A stretch of 31,538 bases of DNA from positions 1-31,538 of the forward strand of contig NZ_CAJODG010000037.1 of the NCBI RefSeq assembly GCF_905233635.1. The letters are read 5' to 3'. Made by a program: the position numbers and the translations under genes. The notes under the pieces are model-generated. The model worked only from the letters and a program-made list of their open reading frames with translations, ran no database searches and was not told where the DNA came from. Of the stretch, positions 23,850-31,538 are shown piece after piece (positions within the stretch are counted from its first letter, which is position 1; each line of letters opens with the position of its first letter). The stretch comes from Selenomonas sp. AE3005. GTDB taxonomy: Bacteria > Bacillota > Negativicutes > Selenomonadales > Selenomonadaceae.

Positions 23850-24299
23850 AAGACTGGCACCTCCTCATAAAACAAAACTTATCAATTTCTTTTACACAAT
23901 ACAATAAGCTCTTAAAATCAGTACATAAAATTATATATCATAAAAATCATCTTCACATTAATACATTCTATAAGTATTCAGAAAGATAATTACACTTTAA
24001 TCGTTTATAATCAAGATGATATATTATTCTATGTACAAGCATAACTTACCTTCTTTAAAAAATTTTTCTTTATCATTTTTCCATTGTTCCGTCAAATACA
24101 TTCAAATAAAATTAACGACTGACAAATCAAACCTAGTATATTCCCGTGTCGGTGCTGACGTGGACAGCGCAGCTGTCCACCAAAAGCAACGTACACGCGT
24201 TGCCTGTGACGGGGTTGCACCGACTCCGTTTGTCCGACGCAATGACTAAGTGCTGGAAGGGAGGAAAGGTCACACCTATGCTTAAATTATGGCAATTAG
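23850..24299. other. Gene-poor stretch with a GC-rich patch
   Basis: 23850-24130 is AT-rich and shows no gene. 24137-24280 is abruptly GC-richer and contains short inverted repeats (GTGGACAG/CTGTCCAC at about 24160-24180, CAACG/CGTTG at about 24188-24203). A ribosome-site-like GGGAGGAAAGG follows, ahead of ATG 24278, whose 36-codon frame runs through the terminator hairpin and is not believable. The patch looks like a small inserted or decayed element. Confidence 0.4.
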
Positions 24300-24352
24300 A
24301 AAAGCCCCACAAACCTTGTAAGGTTTATCCTTGCAAGATTTGTGAGGCTTTT
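24300..24352. terminator. Terminator after the histidine kinase gene
   Basis: AAAAGCC and CACAAA pair with TTTGTG and GGCTTTT, and an inner CTTG/CAAG stem continues the hairpin to a loop of about 11 nt. T runs flank both ends, so it may work in both directions. It lies about 40 nt after the kinase stop. Confidence 0.8.
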
Positions 24353-24392
24353 AGCTATCTTATGGATATCTATACTATCTTTCCATAATGAA

Positions 24393-25838
24393 TTATATGA
24401 CAGGAATCTGTAAATGTATGGTTGTTCCCTTGCCCAAGGCACTGGTCATGGAAATCTTTATAGCATGCTGCTCAGCTATCCAGCTGGCAATGGACAGGCC
24501 CAAGCCTGTACCACTGACACCGCCTTCGGCTTTGGTACGGGAAGTATCCACCCGATAAAAGCGTTCAAAAACCTTTTGCTGGTTTTCCGGTGCAATCCCG
24601 AGGCCATCATCTGACAGGTCAACCTGCATGAATTTGCCATCCGCCACCCGCCGTGAGGATACGGTAATATGTCCGCCCTTAGGCGTGTATTTAGTGCTGT
24701 TATCCAGAAAAATTCTGAGCATCTGCCGCATGGTCACCACGTCACCGTAAATCATGCCGTCATCGTTAGCCAGCAATTCCACATGATGGTCTTTGGTCAC
24801 CAGTTCCATCTTCTTCATAACATCGGCGATAAGCTCGCTGAGTTCAATGCTTTCCTTGTGCAGCACCTGACGTTTTTGGTCAGCTCTGGCCAGGAATAGC
24901 AGCTTTTCAATCAGCTGCTGCATGTTTTCCGCCTCGGAACGGATAGAGCTTATGCCCTCATCCAGAATAGCCGGGTCAGAACGCCCCCAGCGTGACAGCA
25001 AATCCGAATATCCCAGAATAACCGTAACCGGGGTACGCAATTCGTGCGAGGCGTCAGAAACAAAACGCTGCTGCTGCTTAAAGCCGTCCTCCAGCCTGTC
25101 CAGCATGTGGTTGAAGGTCTCCGCCAATTCTGTGAGCTCATCATGCGCCGGCGGCACGACAATGCGCCGGTCCATTTTTTCCACTTCGATTTTGCGCGCC
25201 GTAGAGGTCATTTCCCGAATGGGCTGCAAAATGCGGCGGCTGACAAAGAACCCGGCAATCAACGCCAGGAAGAATCCCAGAATCGTCATCAAAAAGAGTA
25301 TCTTTTGCAGGGTTTCCAAGAAATGACGTTCCGCCGTAATGGTCTTAAAGAAATGCATCCTGTAAATCTGACCGCGGTACTCTACATCCATCCGGGCATG
25401 ATACAAGGTAGCATTGCGAAACTCCACCACACTCATGTTCTTATTGGCCCAAAAAGGCGGATTTTTCACCGTGTGTTCTTCAATGCGGCTCAGCGGCGGA
25501 TAGTGGCTGTCGTTTTCATAAACCACTTTGCCGGCATTATCGGTAATCCGCAGTACCACCCCCGGCAGTACCATATCATCCCGGCCAAAATCACTGCCGA
25601 TAATCCTGCCCTGCTCCAGGCTGTCAAGTACGCGGTTCATACTGATTTCCAGCTCCACCTCGGCCTGATGATAAAAGGAAAAGTAGACACCCAGGCCCGT
25701 CAGGGCACTGGTGAGAATCAGCACCAGCAGCAGTACCGCCGCATAAAAGCAGGTAATCTTGGTAGAAATCTGTGCATAACGCAAACGGTTGAACATGAGT
25801 CGGGGATGGCGCAGCCAGGCTTTAATCCCTAACAACAT
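24393..25838 (-). CDS. Two-component sensor histidine kinase
   Basis: This is a membrane histidine kinase of 481 aa, partner of the response regulator it overlaps. It has TM1 (about 28-52), an extracytoplasmic sensor region (55-176) and TM2 (178-200). A HAMP domain (200-254) leads to HisKA with the phosphorylated H265 in SDASHELRTPVTVILGYSDL. The HATPase domain has DNSTKYT (N box), DDGLGIAPENQ (G1) and GVSGTGLGLSI (G2). It resembles ArlS/CssS-like kinases of Firmicutes; the signal cannot be told from sequence. The start (25838) lies inside the regulator's 3' end (17-nt overlap). A terminator follows. Confidence 0.94.
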   Translation of the reverse strand: MLLGIKAWLRHPRLMFNRLRYAQISTKITCFYAAVLLLVLILTSALTGLGVYFSFYHQAEVELEISMNRVLDSLEQGRIIGSDFGRDDMVLPGVVLRITDNAGKVVYENDSHYPPLSRIEEHTVKNPPFWANKNMSVVEFRNATLYHARMDVEYRGQIYRMHFFKTITAERHFLETLQKILFLMTILGFFLALIAGFFVSRRILQPIREMTSTARKIEVEKMDRRIVVPPAHDELTELAETFNHMLDRLEDGFKQQQRFVSDASHELRTPVTVILGYSDLLSRWGRSDPAILDEGISSIRSEAENMQQLIEKLLFLARADQKRQVLHKESIELSELIADVMKKMELVTKDHHVELLANDDGMIYGDVVTMRQMLRIFLDNSTKYTPKGGHITVSSRRVADGKFMQVDLSDDGLGIAPENQQKVFERFYRVDTSRTKAEGGVSGTGLGLSIASWIAEQHAIKISMTSALGKGTTIHLQIPVI

Positions 25839-26514
25839 ATCCTACGCCCCGTATCGTATGAATGTATTTTTCCTCAAACTTATCATCGATTTTGGCCCGC
25901 AGGTAACGAATATACACATCCACCACATTAGTATCACCGTTATAATCATATCCCCAGACAGACTGGAGAATCTGTTCACGGCTCAAAACATTGCGCTTGT
26001 TCCGCAGGAGGTATTCCAGCAGTGCGTATTCCTTCTTGGTCAGGGTGACATTTTCTCCCTTAACCCGTACTTCGTAAAGGCTCGGGTACATGACCAGGTC
26101 CTTGACCGACAGGCGTTCCCCTACGTTTACGTCATCGTTTTTCTCCTTGTAATGGAGACGCAGGGCACGGCGAATCCGGGCCAGCAGTTCCTGCATGGCA
26201 AACGGCTTGGTGATGTAGTCATCGGCGCCGATATCCAGCCCCTTTACCTTGTCCTCGACATCATCGCGGGCTGTCAGCATAATGATAGGCACATCGGACA
26301 CTTCGCGTACCAGACGGCAGATTTCAATGCCATCCATTTCCGGCAGCATTAAATCCAGCAGCACCAGCTGAAAATCCCCCTGGACAATGCGGTCCAAAGC
26401 GCGGCGGCCATTACTTTCCGTAGCCGTATTATAGCCCTCGTGTTCCAGCTCAATCTGCAAAAAACGCGCAATGCGCTGTTCATCTTCTACAATAAAAATT
26501 TTCGGGTTCGCCAT
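25822..26514 (-). CDS. OmpR/PhoB-family response regulator
   Basis: The 230-aa regulator begins PKIFIVEDEQRIARFLQIEL. The receiver domain (1-118) has D54 in LVLLDLMLPEMDGIE and K103-type KPFAMQELLARIR. A winged-helix output domain (about 130-228) has VTLTKKEYALLEYLLRNKRN, a DNA-recognition helix in NVVDVYIRYLRAKID, and the IRGVGYVV wing. I use ATG 26514 since GGAGGG is 7 nt upstream; the frame could extend two more TTG codons. It is transcribed ahead of its kinase and probably controlled by it. Close relatives include ArlR and YycF-like regulators. Confidence 0.95.
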   Translation of the reverse strand: MANPKIFIVEDEQRIARFLQIELEHEGYNTATESNGRRALDRIVQGDFQLVLLDLMLPEMDGIEICRLVREVSDVPIIMLTARDDVEDKVKGLDIGADDYITKPFAMQELLARIRRALRLHYKEKNDDVNVGERLSVKDLVMYPSLYEVRVKGENVTLTKKEYALLEYLLRNKRNVLSREQILQSVWGYDYNGDTNVVDVYIRYLRAKIDDKFEEKYIHTIRGVGYVVRD

Positions 26515-26561
26515 CAACAATCCCTCCTGCTATTTTTAGGCACTTACATATATAATATAAC

Positions 26562-26592
26562 GAACGGCAAGATTTGAAAAGTCTTGCCGTTC
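26562..26592 (-). terminator. Hairpin after the LysR gene
   Basis: A perfect 11-bp stem GAACGGCAAGA/TCTTGCCGTTC surrounds a 9-nt loop, between the LysR stop and the start region of the OmpR-type regulator. On the minus strand it is followed by GTTATATT, an AT-rich stretch that could also hold the regulator's -10 box. Confidence 0.7.
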
Positions 26593-26613
26593 ATTTCTAA
26601 TCAAAACATAATA

Positions 26614-27501
26614 TTAACCTTTTTCGCCTAAATACATCTCCCGGAACAGCCGGATAAGGTGCTCACTGGAAGACGATAATGTGCGGTTTTTCAGCCAGGC
26701 GATAACCGTGTGGGTACTCATTTCCGGCTCCACCAGCTTTTTGTAAATGAGGTTGCCGTCTGTAAGCAGCGTTTTGGAGGACACCGGCAGTAAAGCCATG
26801 CCCACGCCCATCTTGGTCAGCAGCAAATCCTGCACGATACTGTCGCTGACACAGATTATATGCGGCTCAAAGCCCAGCTTGCGGCAATTAGCGATGAATA
26901 CCGACTGCCAGCGCAGGGGAATGATAATGGGCCTCCCCTTTAACTCCAACAGGTTTACCTTATCCTTCTGGCTGCCGATTTCCTGCTCCTTGTTCATAAT
27001 GAGCACCAGGGGCTCATTAGGCAGCACAATGGACTCGTAGACCTTGGAATCCACCTGCGTACGGGTAATGCCGATTTCAATAACCCGGTTGTCAAGCAGT
27101 TCCAGAATGCGTGCTCCCTCGGCCTCCCAAATCTGATAGGTAACATGGGGATAGCGTGAATGAAACTCCGAGATTAGTTCCGGCAGCAGCATGGCCCCGG
27201 AAGTGGTAATCGTCCCCAGGCGGATAGAGCCGGCCACGCCCGAGCCGATTTCCGTAATCTCCCGGACAGTGCCGTCCACCATGCCTAAAATATGTTCCAC
27301 CCGGGAATACATCACCCGGCCGGCATCAGTCAGGCGAATGCGGCGGCTGCCCCGTTCAAAAAGCTGCACCCCCAGCGAATTTTCCAGGCGTTTCATCTGC
27401 CGTGACAGGGCAGGCTGGGCAATGTCCAGCCTTTGTGCTGCATGACTGATGTTGCCCTCCTCGACAATGGCATAAAATGCCCGCATATCCTTAATATCCA
27501 T
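26614..27501 (-). CDS. LysR-family transcriptional regulator
   Basis: The 295-aa regulator has an N-terminal helix-turn-helix (1-60; DMRAFYAIVEEGNISHAAQR, then LDIAQPALSRQMKRLENSLG) and a periplasmic-binding-protein-like effector domain (about 90-290). The effector domain has SIRLGTITTSG, PHVTYQIWEAEGARI and GVGMALLPVSS, in the CynR/CysL/YtlI-like branch. A LysR gene normally controls a neighbour; here the MATE gene lies upstream on the same strand, so the target is unclear. Its own promoter is at 27568-27596. Confidence 0.93.
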   Translation of the reverse strand: MDIKDMRAFYAIVEEGNISHAAQRLDIAQPALSRQMKRLENSLGVQLFERGSRRIRLTDAGRVMYSRVEHILGMVDGTVREITEIGSGVAGSIRLGTITTSGAMLLPELISEFHSRYPHVTYQIWEAEGARILELLDNRVIEIGITRTQVDSKVYESIVLPNEPLVLIMNKEQEIGSQKDKVNLLELKGRPIIIPLRWQSVFIANCRKLGFEPHIICVSDSIVQDLLLTKMGVGMALLPVSSKTLLTDGNLIYKKLVEPEMSTHTVIAWLKNRTLSSSSEHLIRLFREMYLGEKG

Positions 27502-27541
27502 ATCCTGCCTCTTTCTTGCTATACAAAAATTTCATACTTTC

Positions 27542-27596
27542 TATAACGAAACTGGTTATATAAGGACATTATACTTTTTTTAACAAAAAAGGGCAA
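27542..27596 (-). promoter_or_regulatory. LysR gene promoter with a TATAAC/GTTATA inverted repeat
   Basis: TTGCCC (27596-27591), a 17-nt spacer and TATAAT (27573-27568) lie on the minus strand. Just downstream TATAAC and GTTATA (27542-27560, 7-nt spacer) form an inverted repeat in a position suited to LysR autorepression. Confidence 0.6.
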
Positions 27597-27613
27597 TGTT
27601 TTTCATTTTTTTA

Positions 27614-28954
27614 TCATAGTTTTCGCTGTACCTTGAGCAGACGCACCTGCAAAAAGACCGCGCCAATCAGCACGCCCATGATAAGCCCTATCCAGTAGCC
27701 GTAAGGCCCGAGCTGCGTAAACCGCGCCAGTCCCCAGCCCAGAGGCAGACCGATAAGCCAAAAGGAAAGAATCGCTAGCCAAAGCGTAACCCGCACGTCC
27801 TTAAAACCGCGCAGCGCCCCCTGCAAGGGCGCGTTGATACTATCGGCAAACTGCATGAACACCGCATAGACGAGAAAGCCTGCCAAAACAGGCTGCACAT
27901 CCTGACTGGTGGTGTAAAAAGCCGCAATTTCCGTGCGAAACTGCGTCAGTACCAACGCCAGTGTCCCCACCGTACCAAAGGTCAGATAGCGGCTCAGCTT
28001 TATGTACTGCCGGGCGTCGTTCAGGCGCTTAGCCCCGACCTCAAAACCCACCAGTATGGTCAAAGTCATGCTCACGGCCAGGGGCAGCATATAGACAATG
28101 GTCGTAAAATTCATCGCGGCCTGATGTGCAGCCACGACGGCCGTACCGTAAGCTGTCATAAACAGCCCCACCGCTCCGAAAATACTCTGTTCGCAAAACA
28201 TCGTCGCCCCGATAGGCAGGCCAACCCCCAGCTGCTTTTTCCATTCAGTGAGATTTATCCCCGGCAAATGCCGGAATACATGATAACTGCGGAACGGCTC
28301 TAAACTGGTAACCACCAGAATATTGAGCAGCAGGTTCAAGGTCAGCGTTACCGCCGAACCGATACCGGCGCCAATGCCGCCAAAAGCCGGCACACCGCAC
28401 AGGCCGTACATAAATATGTAATTCAAGGTGATATTGGTAGGCACGGTACACATGGTCACACACATGGTAATCCGGGTATAGCCATGCGCGTCAATGAAAT
28501 TGCGGAGTACGGCGGAAATAAATATGGGGATAATGCCTATAGACAACGCCATCAGATAATGACTGGTGATATAGGCCACCTTCGGCTCCAGATTAAGCAG
28601 CGGTAAAATCTGCGGCACCGCCAGCCAGCCCAGCGCGACAAAGCCCACCCCCAAAGCCAGCGCCCAATAAAAGCCCTGCTTGACGATAAAGCCGATTTTC
28701 TCCGTCTTTCTGGCACCGTAAAGCTGGGAAATAGTCGGCGTCAGCCCGGAGATAATCCCTAAAAAACTGCCGAAAAAAGGCATGAAGAGATTGACGCCGA
28801 CAGCGACACCGGCCAAATCCTCCTGACTGATATGACCGGCCATAACCGTATTAAAAAACCCGGTTGCCATCAGGGACAACTGGGTGATAAAGATGGGCAA
28901 AAGCACCACAAAAAATTGCCGTGCTTTTGCCTTATAACCATGAGCTTCTCTCAT
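27614..28954 (-). CDS. MATE-family multidrug efflux transporter
   Basis: This is an inner-membrane transporter of 446 aa with about twelve helices, exporting cationic compounds with H+ or Na+. MATE features include FFNTVMAGHISQEDLAGVAV in helix 1-2, ISGLTPTISQLYGA and VGLPIGATMFCEQSIFGAVG in the second half. The latter is the usual repeat of the first half. It belongs to the NorM/DinF-related group; substrate unknown. Its ATG shares one base with the stop of the SEC-C gene (TAATG), so it is translated from the same message. Confidence 0.93.
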   Translation of the reverse strand: MREAHGYKAKARQFFVVLLPIFITQLSLMATGFFNTVMAGHISQEDLAGVAVGVNLFMPFFGSFLGIISGLTPTISQLYGARKTEKIGFIVKQGFYWALALGVGFVALGWLAVPQILPLLNLEPKVAYITSHYLMALSIGIIPIFISAVLRNFIDAHGYTRITMCVTMCTVPTNITLNYIFMYGLCGVPAFGGIGAGIGSAVTLTLNLLLNILVVTSLEPFRSYHVFRHLPGINLTEWKKQLGVGLPIGATMFCEQSIFGAVGLFMTAYGTAVVAAHQAAMNFTTIVYMLPLAVSMTLTILVGFEVGAKRLNDARQYIKLSRYLTFGTVGTLALVLTQFRTEIAAFYTTSQDVQPVLAGFLVYAVFMQFADSINAPLQGALRGFKDVRVTLWLAILSFWLIGLPLGWGLARFTQLGPYGYWIGLIMGVLIGAVFLQVRLLKVQRKL

Positions 28955-30153
28955 TAGTTTTCATCCTTTGCAAGACAGCAGTTCTTATATTTCCTGCCGC
29001 TGCCACAGGGACACGGTTCATTGCGGCCTACCTTCTGGCGGCGCACTTCCTCAAAGGGAATCACCTGGCCAATGCCGCTTTTGGCAAACAGTTCACTCGG
29101 CGTATGCCCCTTCAGCGGCCACAGATGGGTTTCATTGTTGAAGGCGATAAGCAGGGGAACCACGGCCTGGGCCTTAGCATCTTCCTTCATCATGCCCAGC
29201 TGCTCCAAATATTCCGCAGCCTCCTGCATACTGCCGCCGTTCTGCAGCAGTATATAAATCTCGCCAACGATATCAGCCGCCTTCAGCACATCACAGTCAT
29301 GTGCCGTCATAAAGAACTGCGCCAGCGCCTTATACGCGTTGGTATCGTCAATATGATTCTCCGTACCGGCCTCAAAGAGCTGCGTGTACGTAAACGGTGC
29401 AAAATCCAGATTGCTGTGCTTAAGCTGTTCCCGTTCCAGCGCGTCCTCGTCAATGAGGGTGTAGTACTTCACACCCTGCGGCAGCGCCACAATGGTATTG
29501 GTCCAGCAGGAGGCATTCAGCATAACGCCGACAAAATCCTTAAAGGACAAATCCTCACGCTGATTGGGTTCCAAATGACCGGCTACCAAAGTGTAGAGAG
29601 CCTCATAATCCATATAGCCATAGAAGAACAGCGCACCGGCAGCCAGGCGGGTTATTTCCGTATTCATCGTAGCCAGGGCCTCAAACGTGGGCGAATTGAT
29701 TTTTTTGAACTCGTCACGAATTTCCTCAGGCATGTACCAGACGAGCTTATCGCCGTCCTTGGCACAGGAAATCATGCCCAGCCCACGCAAATAATCCAGC
29801 CGCACATCATCATCGCGCAATTCCGTGCTCTGTCCCTTGTTGATAAGGAAATGCTGGAAACACTCATATTCCTCCAACAGGATAGAAGGCAGCCAAAGAC
29901 GTGCAAAATTCAGCACTTCCGGCACCAGGCGTTCCACCAGTTCTGCCTTTTTCAGAGAGCTGGTACCGGAAACGTTGAGATTAAAGCGGATATCATCAAG
30001 TTCCGCCTTAGTCATAGCCGTCAGCATATCCTTAAGCGTATTTTGCGCCGGCATCTTATGACGATACAGCGCCTTTTTACGCTCCTCCATATCTGCGGCC
30101 ATCATCTGGGCCAGTGTTTCAGCCTGAGTCATCTGGGTATTCTGTTCTTCCAT
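28954..30153 (-). CDS. SEC-C motif protein
   Basis: The 399-aa soluble protein ends with a zinc-binding SEC-C motif, CPCGSGRKYKNCC (381-393), as on SecA. The rest is a largely alpha-helical body with an N-terminal SAP/RHO-like segment (LKDMLTAMTKAELDDIRFNL, then KKAELVERL) and several repeats of EEY/YLRGLGMIS type. Such proteins are common in Firmicutes and often annotated only by the C-terminal motif; function unknown. It follows the amidase by 28 nt and overlaps MATE by one base, so all three may be one operon. The start ATG has only a distant GAGGA. Confidence 0.9.
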   Translation of the reverse strand: MEEQNTQMTQAETLAQMMAADMEERKKALYRHKMPAQNTLKDMLTAMTKAELDDIRFNLNVSGTSSLKKAELVERLVPEVLNFARLWLPSILLEEYECFQHFLINKGQSTELRDDDVRLDYLRGLGMISCAKDGDKLVWYMPEEIRDEFKKINSPTFEALATMNTEITRLAAGALFFYGYMDYEALYTLVAGHLEPNQREDLSFKDFVGVMLNASCWTNTIVALPQGVKYYTLIDEDALEREQLKHSNLDFAPFTYTQLFEAGTENHIDDTNAYKALAQFFMTAHDCDVLKAADIVGEIYILLQNGGSMQEAAEYLEQLGMMKEDAKAQAVVPLLIAFNNETHLWPLKGHTPSELFAKSGIGQVIPFEEVRRQKVGRNEPCPCGSGRKYKNCCLAKDEN

Positions 30154-30181
30154 GGGTATCTGTTAAATCCTCACTTTCAAA

Positions 30182-31339
30182 TTAGCCGAAATAATCGGCG
30201 ATACCATCGGCAATGCCCTGGGCGGCTTTCTTAATACCGTCCTCACTGTTCATCAGCTGTTCCTCGTTCTTGTTGGAAATGAAAGCCAGTTCCACGAGAG
30301 TTGCAGGCATATCCGTGTGTTTTACTACATAAAAATTCGAGCTTTGCGTACCGCGGCTCTGCGTGCCGAGCTGGTCAATAACCCCGGCCCGAATCTTGTC
30401 AGCCAGAATGCGGGAACGCTTATTGCCGAGGGAATAATAATAACCGGTAGTTCCCTTGGCCGCGTCATTGGTAAAGGAATCCATGTGAATGGAAACAAAT
30501 ATGTCCGCGTTCTTTTGATTGGCCACATCACAGCGGGCCTGCAGTTCCTCAATATCCGTGGCCTTGCTCCGCTTGGGCGAAACCTCTTTATCCGTCGACC
30601 TGGTCATATAGACCGTTGCCCCCTCCTGTGTCAGCAGGCGGCGCAGCTCGTTGCCGACGCGGAGCGTAATGCTCTTTTCCATAACGCCCGTGGGGCCGAT
30701 AGCGCCCGAATCGCTGCCACCGTGACCGGGGTCAATGACGATTACCCGGCCTTTTAAACCGGTAATGCCGTTAATCGCCGTATCCACATCTTCATCGGCA
30801 CTGCCACCGCCAGCCCGGGGCATGGGCTTTTCCTGCTCGGGCTGTGGTTCTATCGGCTCTGTAGTCTTTTTTGACCAGTCAATCTTAACATCGTCGGAAT
30901 TTTCCAGATTGCCAAAGTCCATAACCACCCGTCCAGGTACGGAACCGCTGTTCAGGGAAAATACCTGATAATTGTTTTGCCCCACCTTGGTTTCTACCAC
31001 CACACGCACGGTTTTCGGGTCAAACTGGGCAATCTTCACCTTGCCCACAAAGGTATTGTCTATGTCGATGGACCTTTTCACCTCAGGTGACAGCCAGGCG
31101 TTGGCAATATCCACCACCACTCTGTCGGGACTTGACAGTACCATTTTTTTGTAGGTGACTTCCCGGGTGGCGTCTATGACGATACGTGTCTTATCACCAT
31201 CACTGCTCTCGCGCAGTCCCGTCACTTCCGCCATGCCATTTATCCGTTCGCCAAAATCACTCTCCGCCGCTGCGGCCGAAGCAAGTGGCAACAGCAAACA
31301 GAGGGCTGCCATATATGCTAAAAATAATATCCTTCGCAT
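30182..31339 (-). CDS. N-acetylmuramoyl-L-alanine amidase with AMIN domain
   Basis: This periplasmic zinc amidase cleaves the lactyl-peptide bond in peptidoglycan during daughter-cell separation. It has 385 aa: signal peptide (1-24, ending ASAAAA), AMIN domain (about 38-150, targets the septum or wall), a Pro/Gln linker, and an amidase_3 catalytic domain (about 195-383). Zinc and catalytic residues lie in VIDPGHGGSDSGA, MEKSITLRVGNEL, VSIHMDSF and LVELAFISN. The GGAGGGG site is four bases before ATG 31339. It resembles AmiC, typical of diderm bacteria. It may be cotranscribed with the SEC-C and MATE genes. Confidence 0.95.
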   Translation of the reverse strand: MRRILFLAYMAALCLLLPLASAAAAESDFGERINGMAEVTGLRESSDGDKTRIVIDATREVTYKKMVLSSPDRVVVDIANAWLSPEVKRSIDIDNTFVGKVKIAQFDPKTVRVVVETKVGQNNYQVFSLNSGSVPGRVVMDFGNLENSDDVKIDWSKKTTEPIEPQPEQEKPMPRAGGGSADEDVDTAINGITGLKGRVIVIDPGHGGSDSGAIGPTGVMEKSITLRVGNELRRLLTQEGATVYMTRSTDKEVSPKRSKATDIEELQARCDVANQKNADIFVSIHMDSFTNDAAKGTTGYYYSLGNKRSRILADKIRAGVIDQLGTQSRGTQSSNFYVVKHTDMPATLVELAFISNKNEEQLMNSEDGIKKAAQGIADGIADYFG

Positions 31340-31371
31340 AGAACCCCTCCATTACAGGACACATATTGTTT

Positions 31372-31409
31372 ATTATAACGCAATAATTCAAGTTTTGCCA
31401 TAGCTAAAA
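31372..31409 (-). promoter_or_regulatory. Upstream region of the amidase with -10 box and shared 37-bp motif
   Basis: A TATAAT (31377-31372) lies about 33 nt before the amidase start. The -35 position reads TGGCAA at 17 nt. The whole block 31373-31409 matches 11239-11275 at 30 of 37 positions with no gaps (see findings). Confidence 0.45.
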
Positions 31410-31470
31410 TCATCATAACACCATAGTATTACAGGAAGATTATAATGGACCCATGGATTCAGACCAGTGT

Positions 31471-31498
31471 TTGAAAAATTAAGCGCGCATGATATAAT
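31471..31498 (+). promoter_or_regulatory. Plus-strand promoter of the gene at the right edge
   Basis: TTGAAA (31471-31476), a 16-nt spacer and TATAAT (31493-31498) are followed after 13 nt by CGGAGG and ATG 31525. Confidence 0.65.
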
Positions 31499-31524
31499 AA
31501 CCGAACAAAACGGAGGTCATAATC

Positions 31525-31538
31525 ATGCCAAGAAAAAA
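31525..31538 (+). CDS. Start of an unidentified gene, cut by the window edge
   Basis: Only MPRKK-type first codons are visible, preceded by CGGAGG and a good promoter. It is the only plus-strand gene and is divergent from the amidase. Too little is present to name it. Confidence 0.5.

Noticed and set aside
24278..24388. Plus-strand 36-codon frame with a good ribosome site
   Set aside because: Most of it is the terminator hairpin; the sequence is fully explained by that structure.
25044..25832. Plus-strand frame (262 aa) opposite the histidine kinase
   Set aside because: Antisense shadow; the kinase motifs on the other strand are complete.
28921..30234. Long plus-strand frame (437 aa) opposite the SEC-C gene
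   Set aside because: It mirrors a well-supported minus-strand gene and has low-complexity His/Gln/Arg-rich composition with no domain or ribosome site.
1..31538. tRNA, rRNA, CRISPR arrays, complete insertion sequences
   Set aside because: None were seen on either strand by eye; no transposase or regularly spaced repeats are present within the window.

Overview
The window reads as a chromosomal segment of a diderm Firmicute, most likely a Selenomonas-like member of the Negativicutes. The reasons are a complete outer-membrane secretin, a compact hem/cob operon with a fused cobA-hemD gene, an AMIN-domain amidase, and Firmicute-type small genes (DUF1659, DUF2922, YvrJ). Species cannot be fixed from the sequence alone. 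Every gene except a fragment at the right edge lies on the minus strand, so the natural reading direction is from position 31538 down to 1.

Right part (31.3-24.4 kb), core-like and GC-richer: a cell-wall amidase, a SEC-C protein and a MATE efflux pump form one probable transcript (amidase-SEC-C gap 28 nt, SEC-C and MATE sharing one base). A LysR regulator with its own promoter follows, then an OmpR-type response regulator overlapping its histidine kinase.

Middle right (24.4-16.5 kb), AT-rich accessory island: three small exported proteins of unknown function; a DUF2971 gene broken by a one-base frameshift at an A7 run; a DUF1659-DUF2922-YvrJ micro-operon behind a promoter and two very strong hairpins; a three-gene module (unknown 201-aa protein, XRE/ImmA-like metallopeptidase, DUF3800 protein) with its own promoter; and a promoter-stem-terminator unit that looks like an undescribed ~100-nt structured RNA. 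The palindrome TTGACCGGTCAA occurs perfectly three times in 3.9 kb of this island.

Middle left (16.4-11.1 kb): rmlD, the Na+/serine-threonine symporter sstT, then a PilP-like/PilQ-like secretin pair followed directly by an orphan LuxR/NarL response regulator, and a small membrane-protein reading frame that appears frameshifted.

Left (11.0-4.3 kb): sirC-hemA-hemC-cobA/hemD-hemB-hemL, the route from glutamyl-tRNA to uroporphyrinogen III plus the branch to precorrin-2 and sirohydrochlorin. A promoter starts it and a strong terminator ends it. Far left (4.2 kb to 1): a type I restriction-modification operon led by an AlbA_2/ATPase-type accessory gene, then hsdM and a partial hsdS. Its leader is built of degenerate AAATATAAAGAG repeats.

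The best candidates for new biology are the 16.7-19.3 kb module with its adjacent RNA, the DUF1659/DUF2922/YvrJ operon with its hairpin leader, and a 37-bp motif shared by two distant promoter-like regions. Several apparent frameshifts, two at homopolymers, need checking against raw reads before they are called biological.
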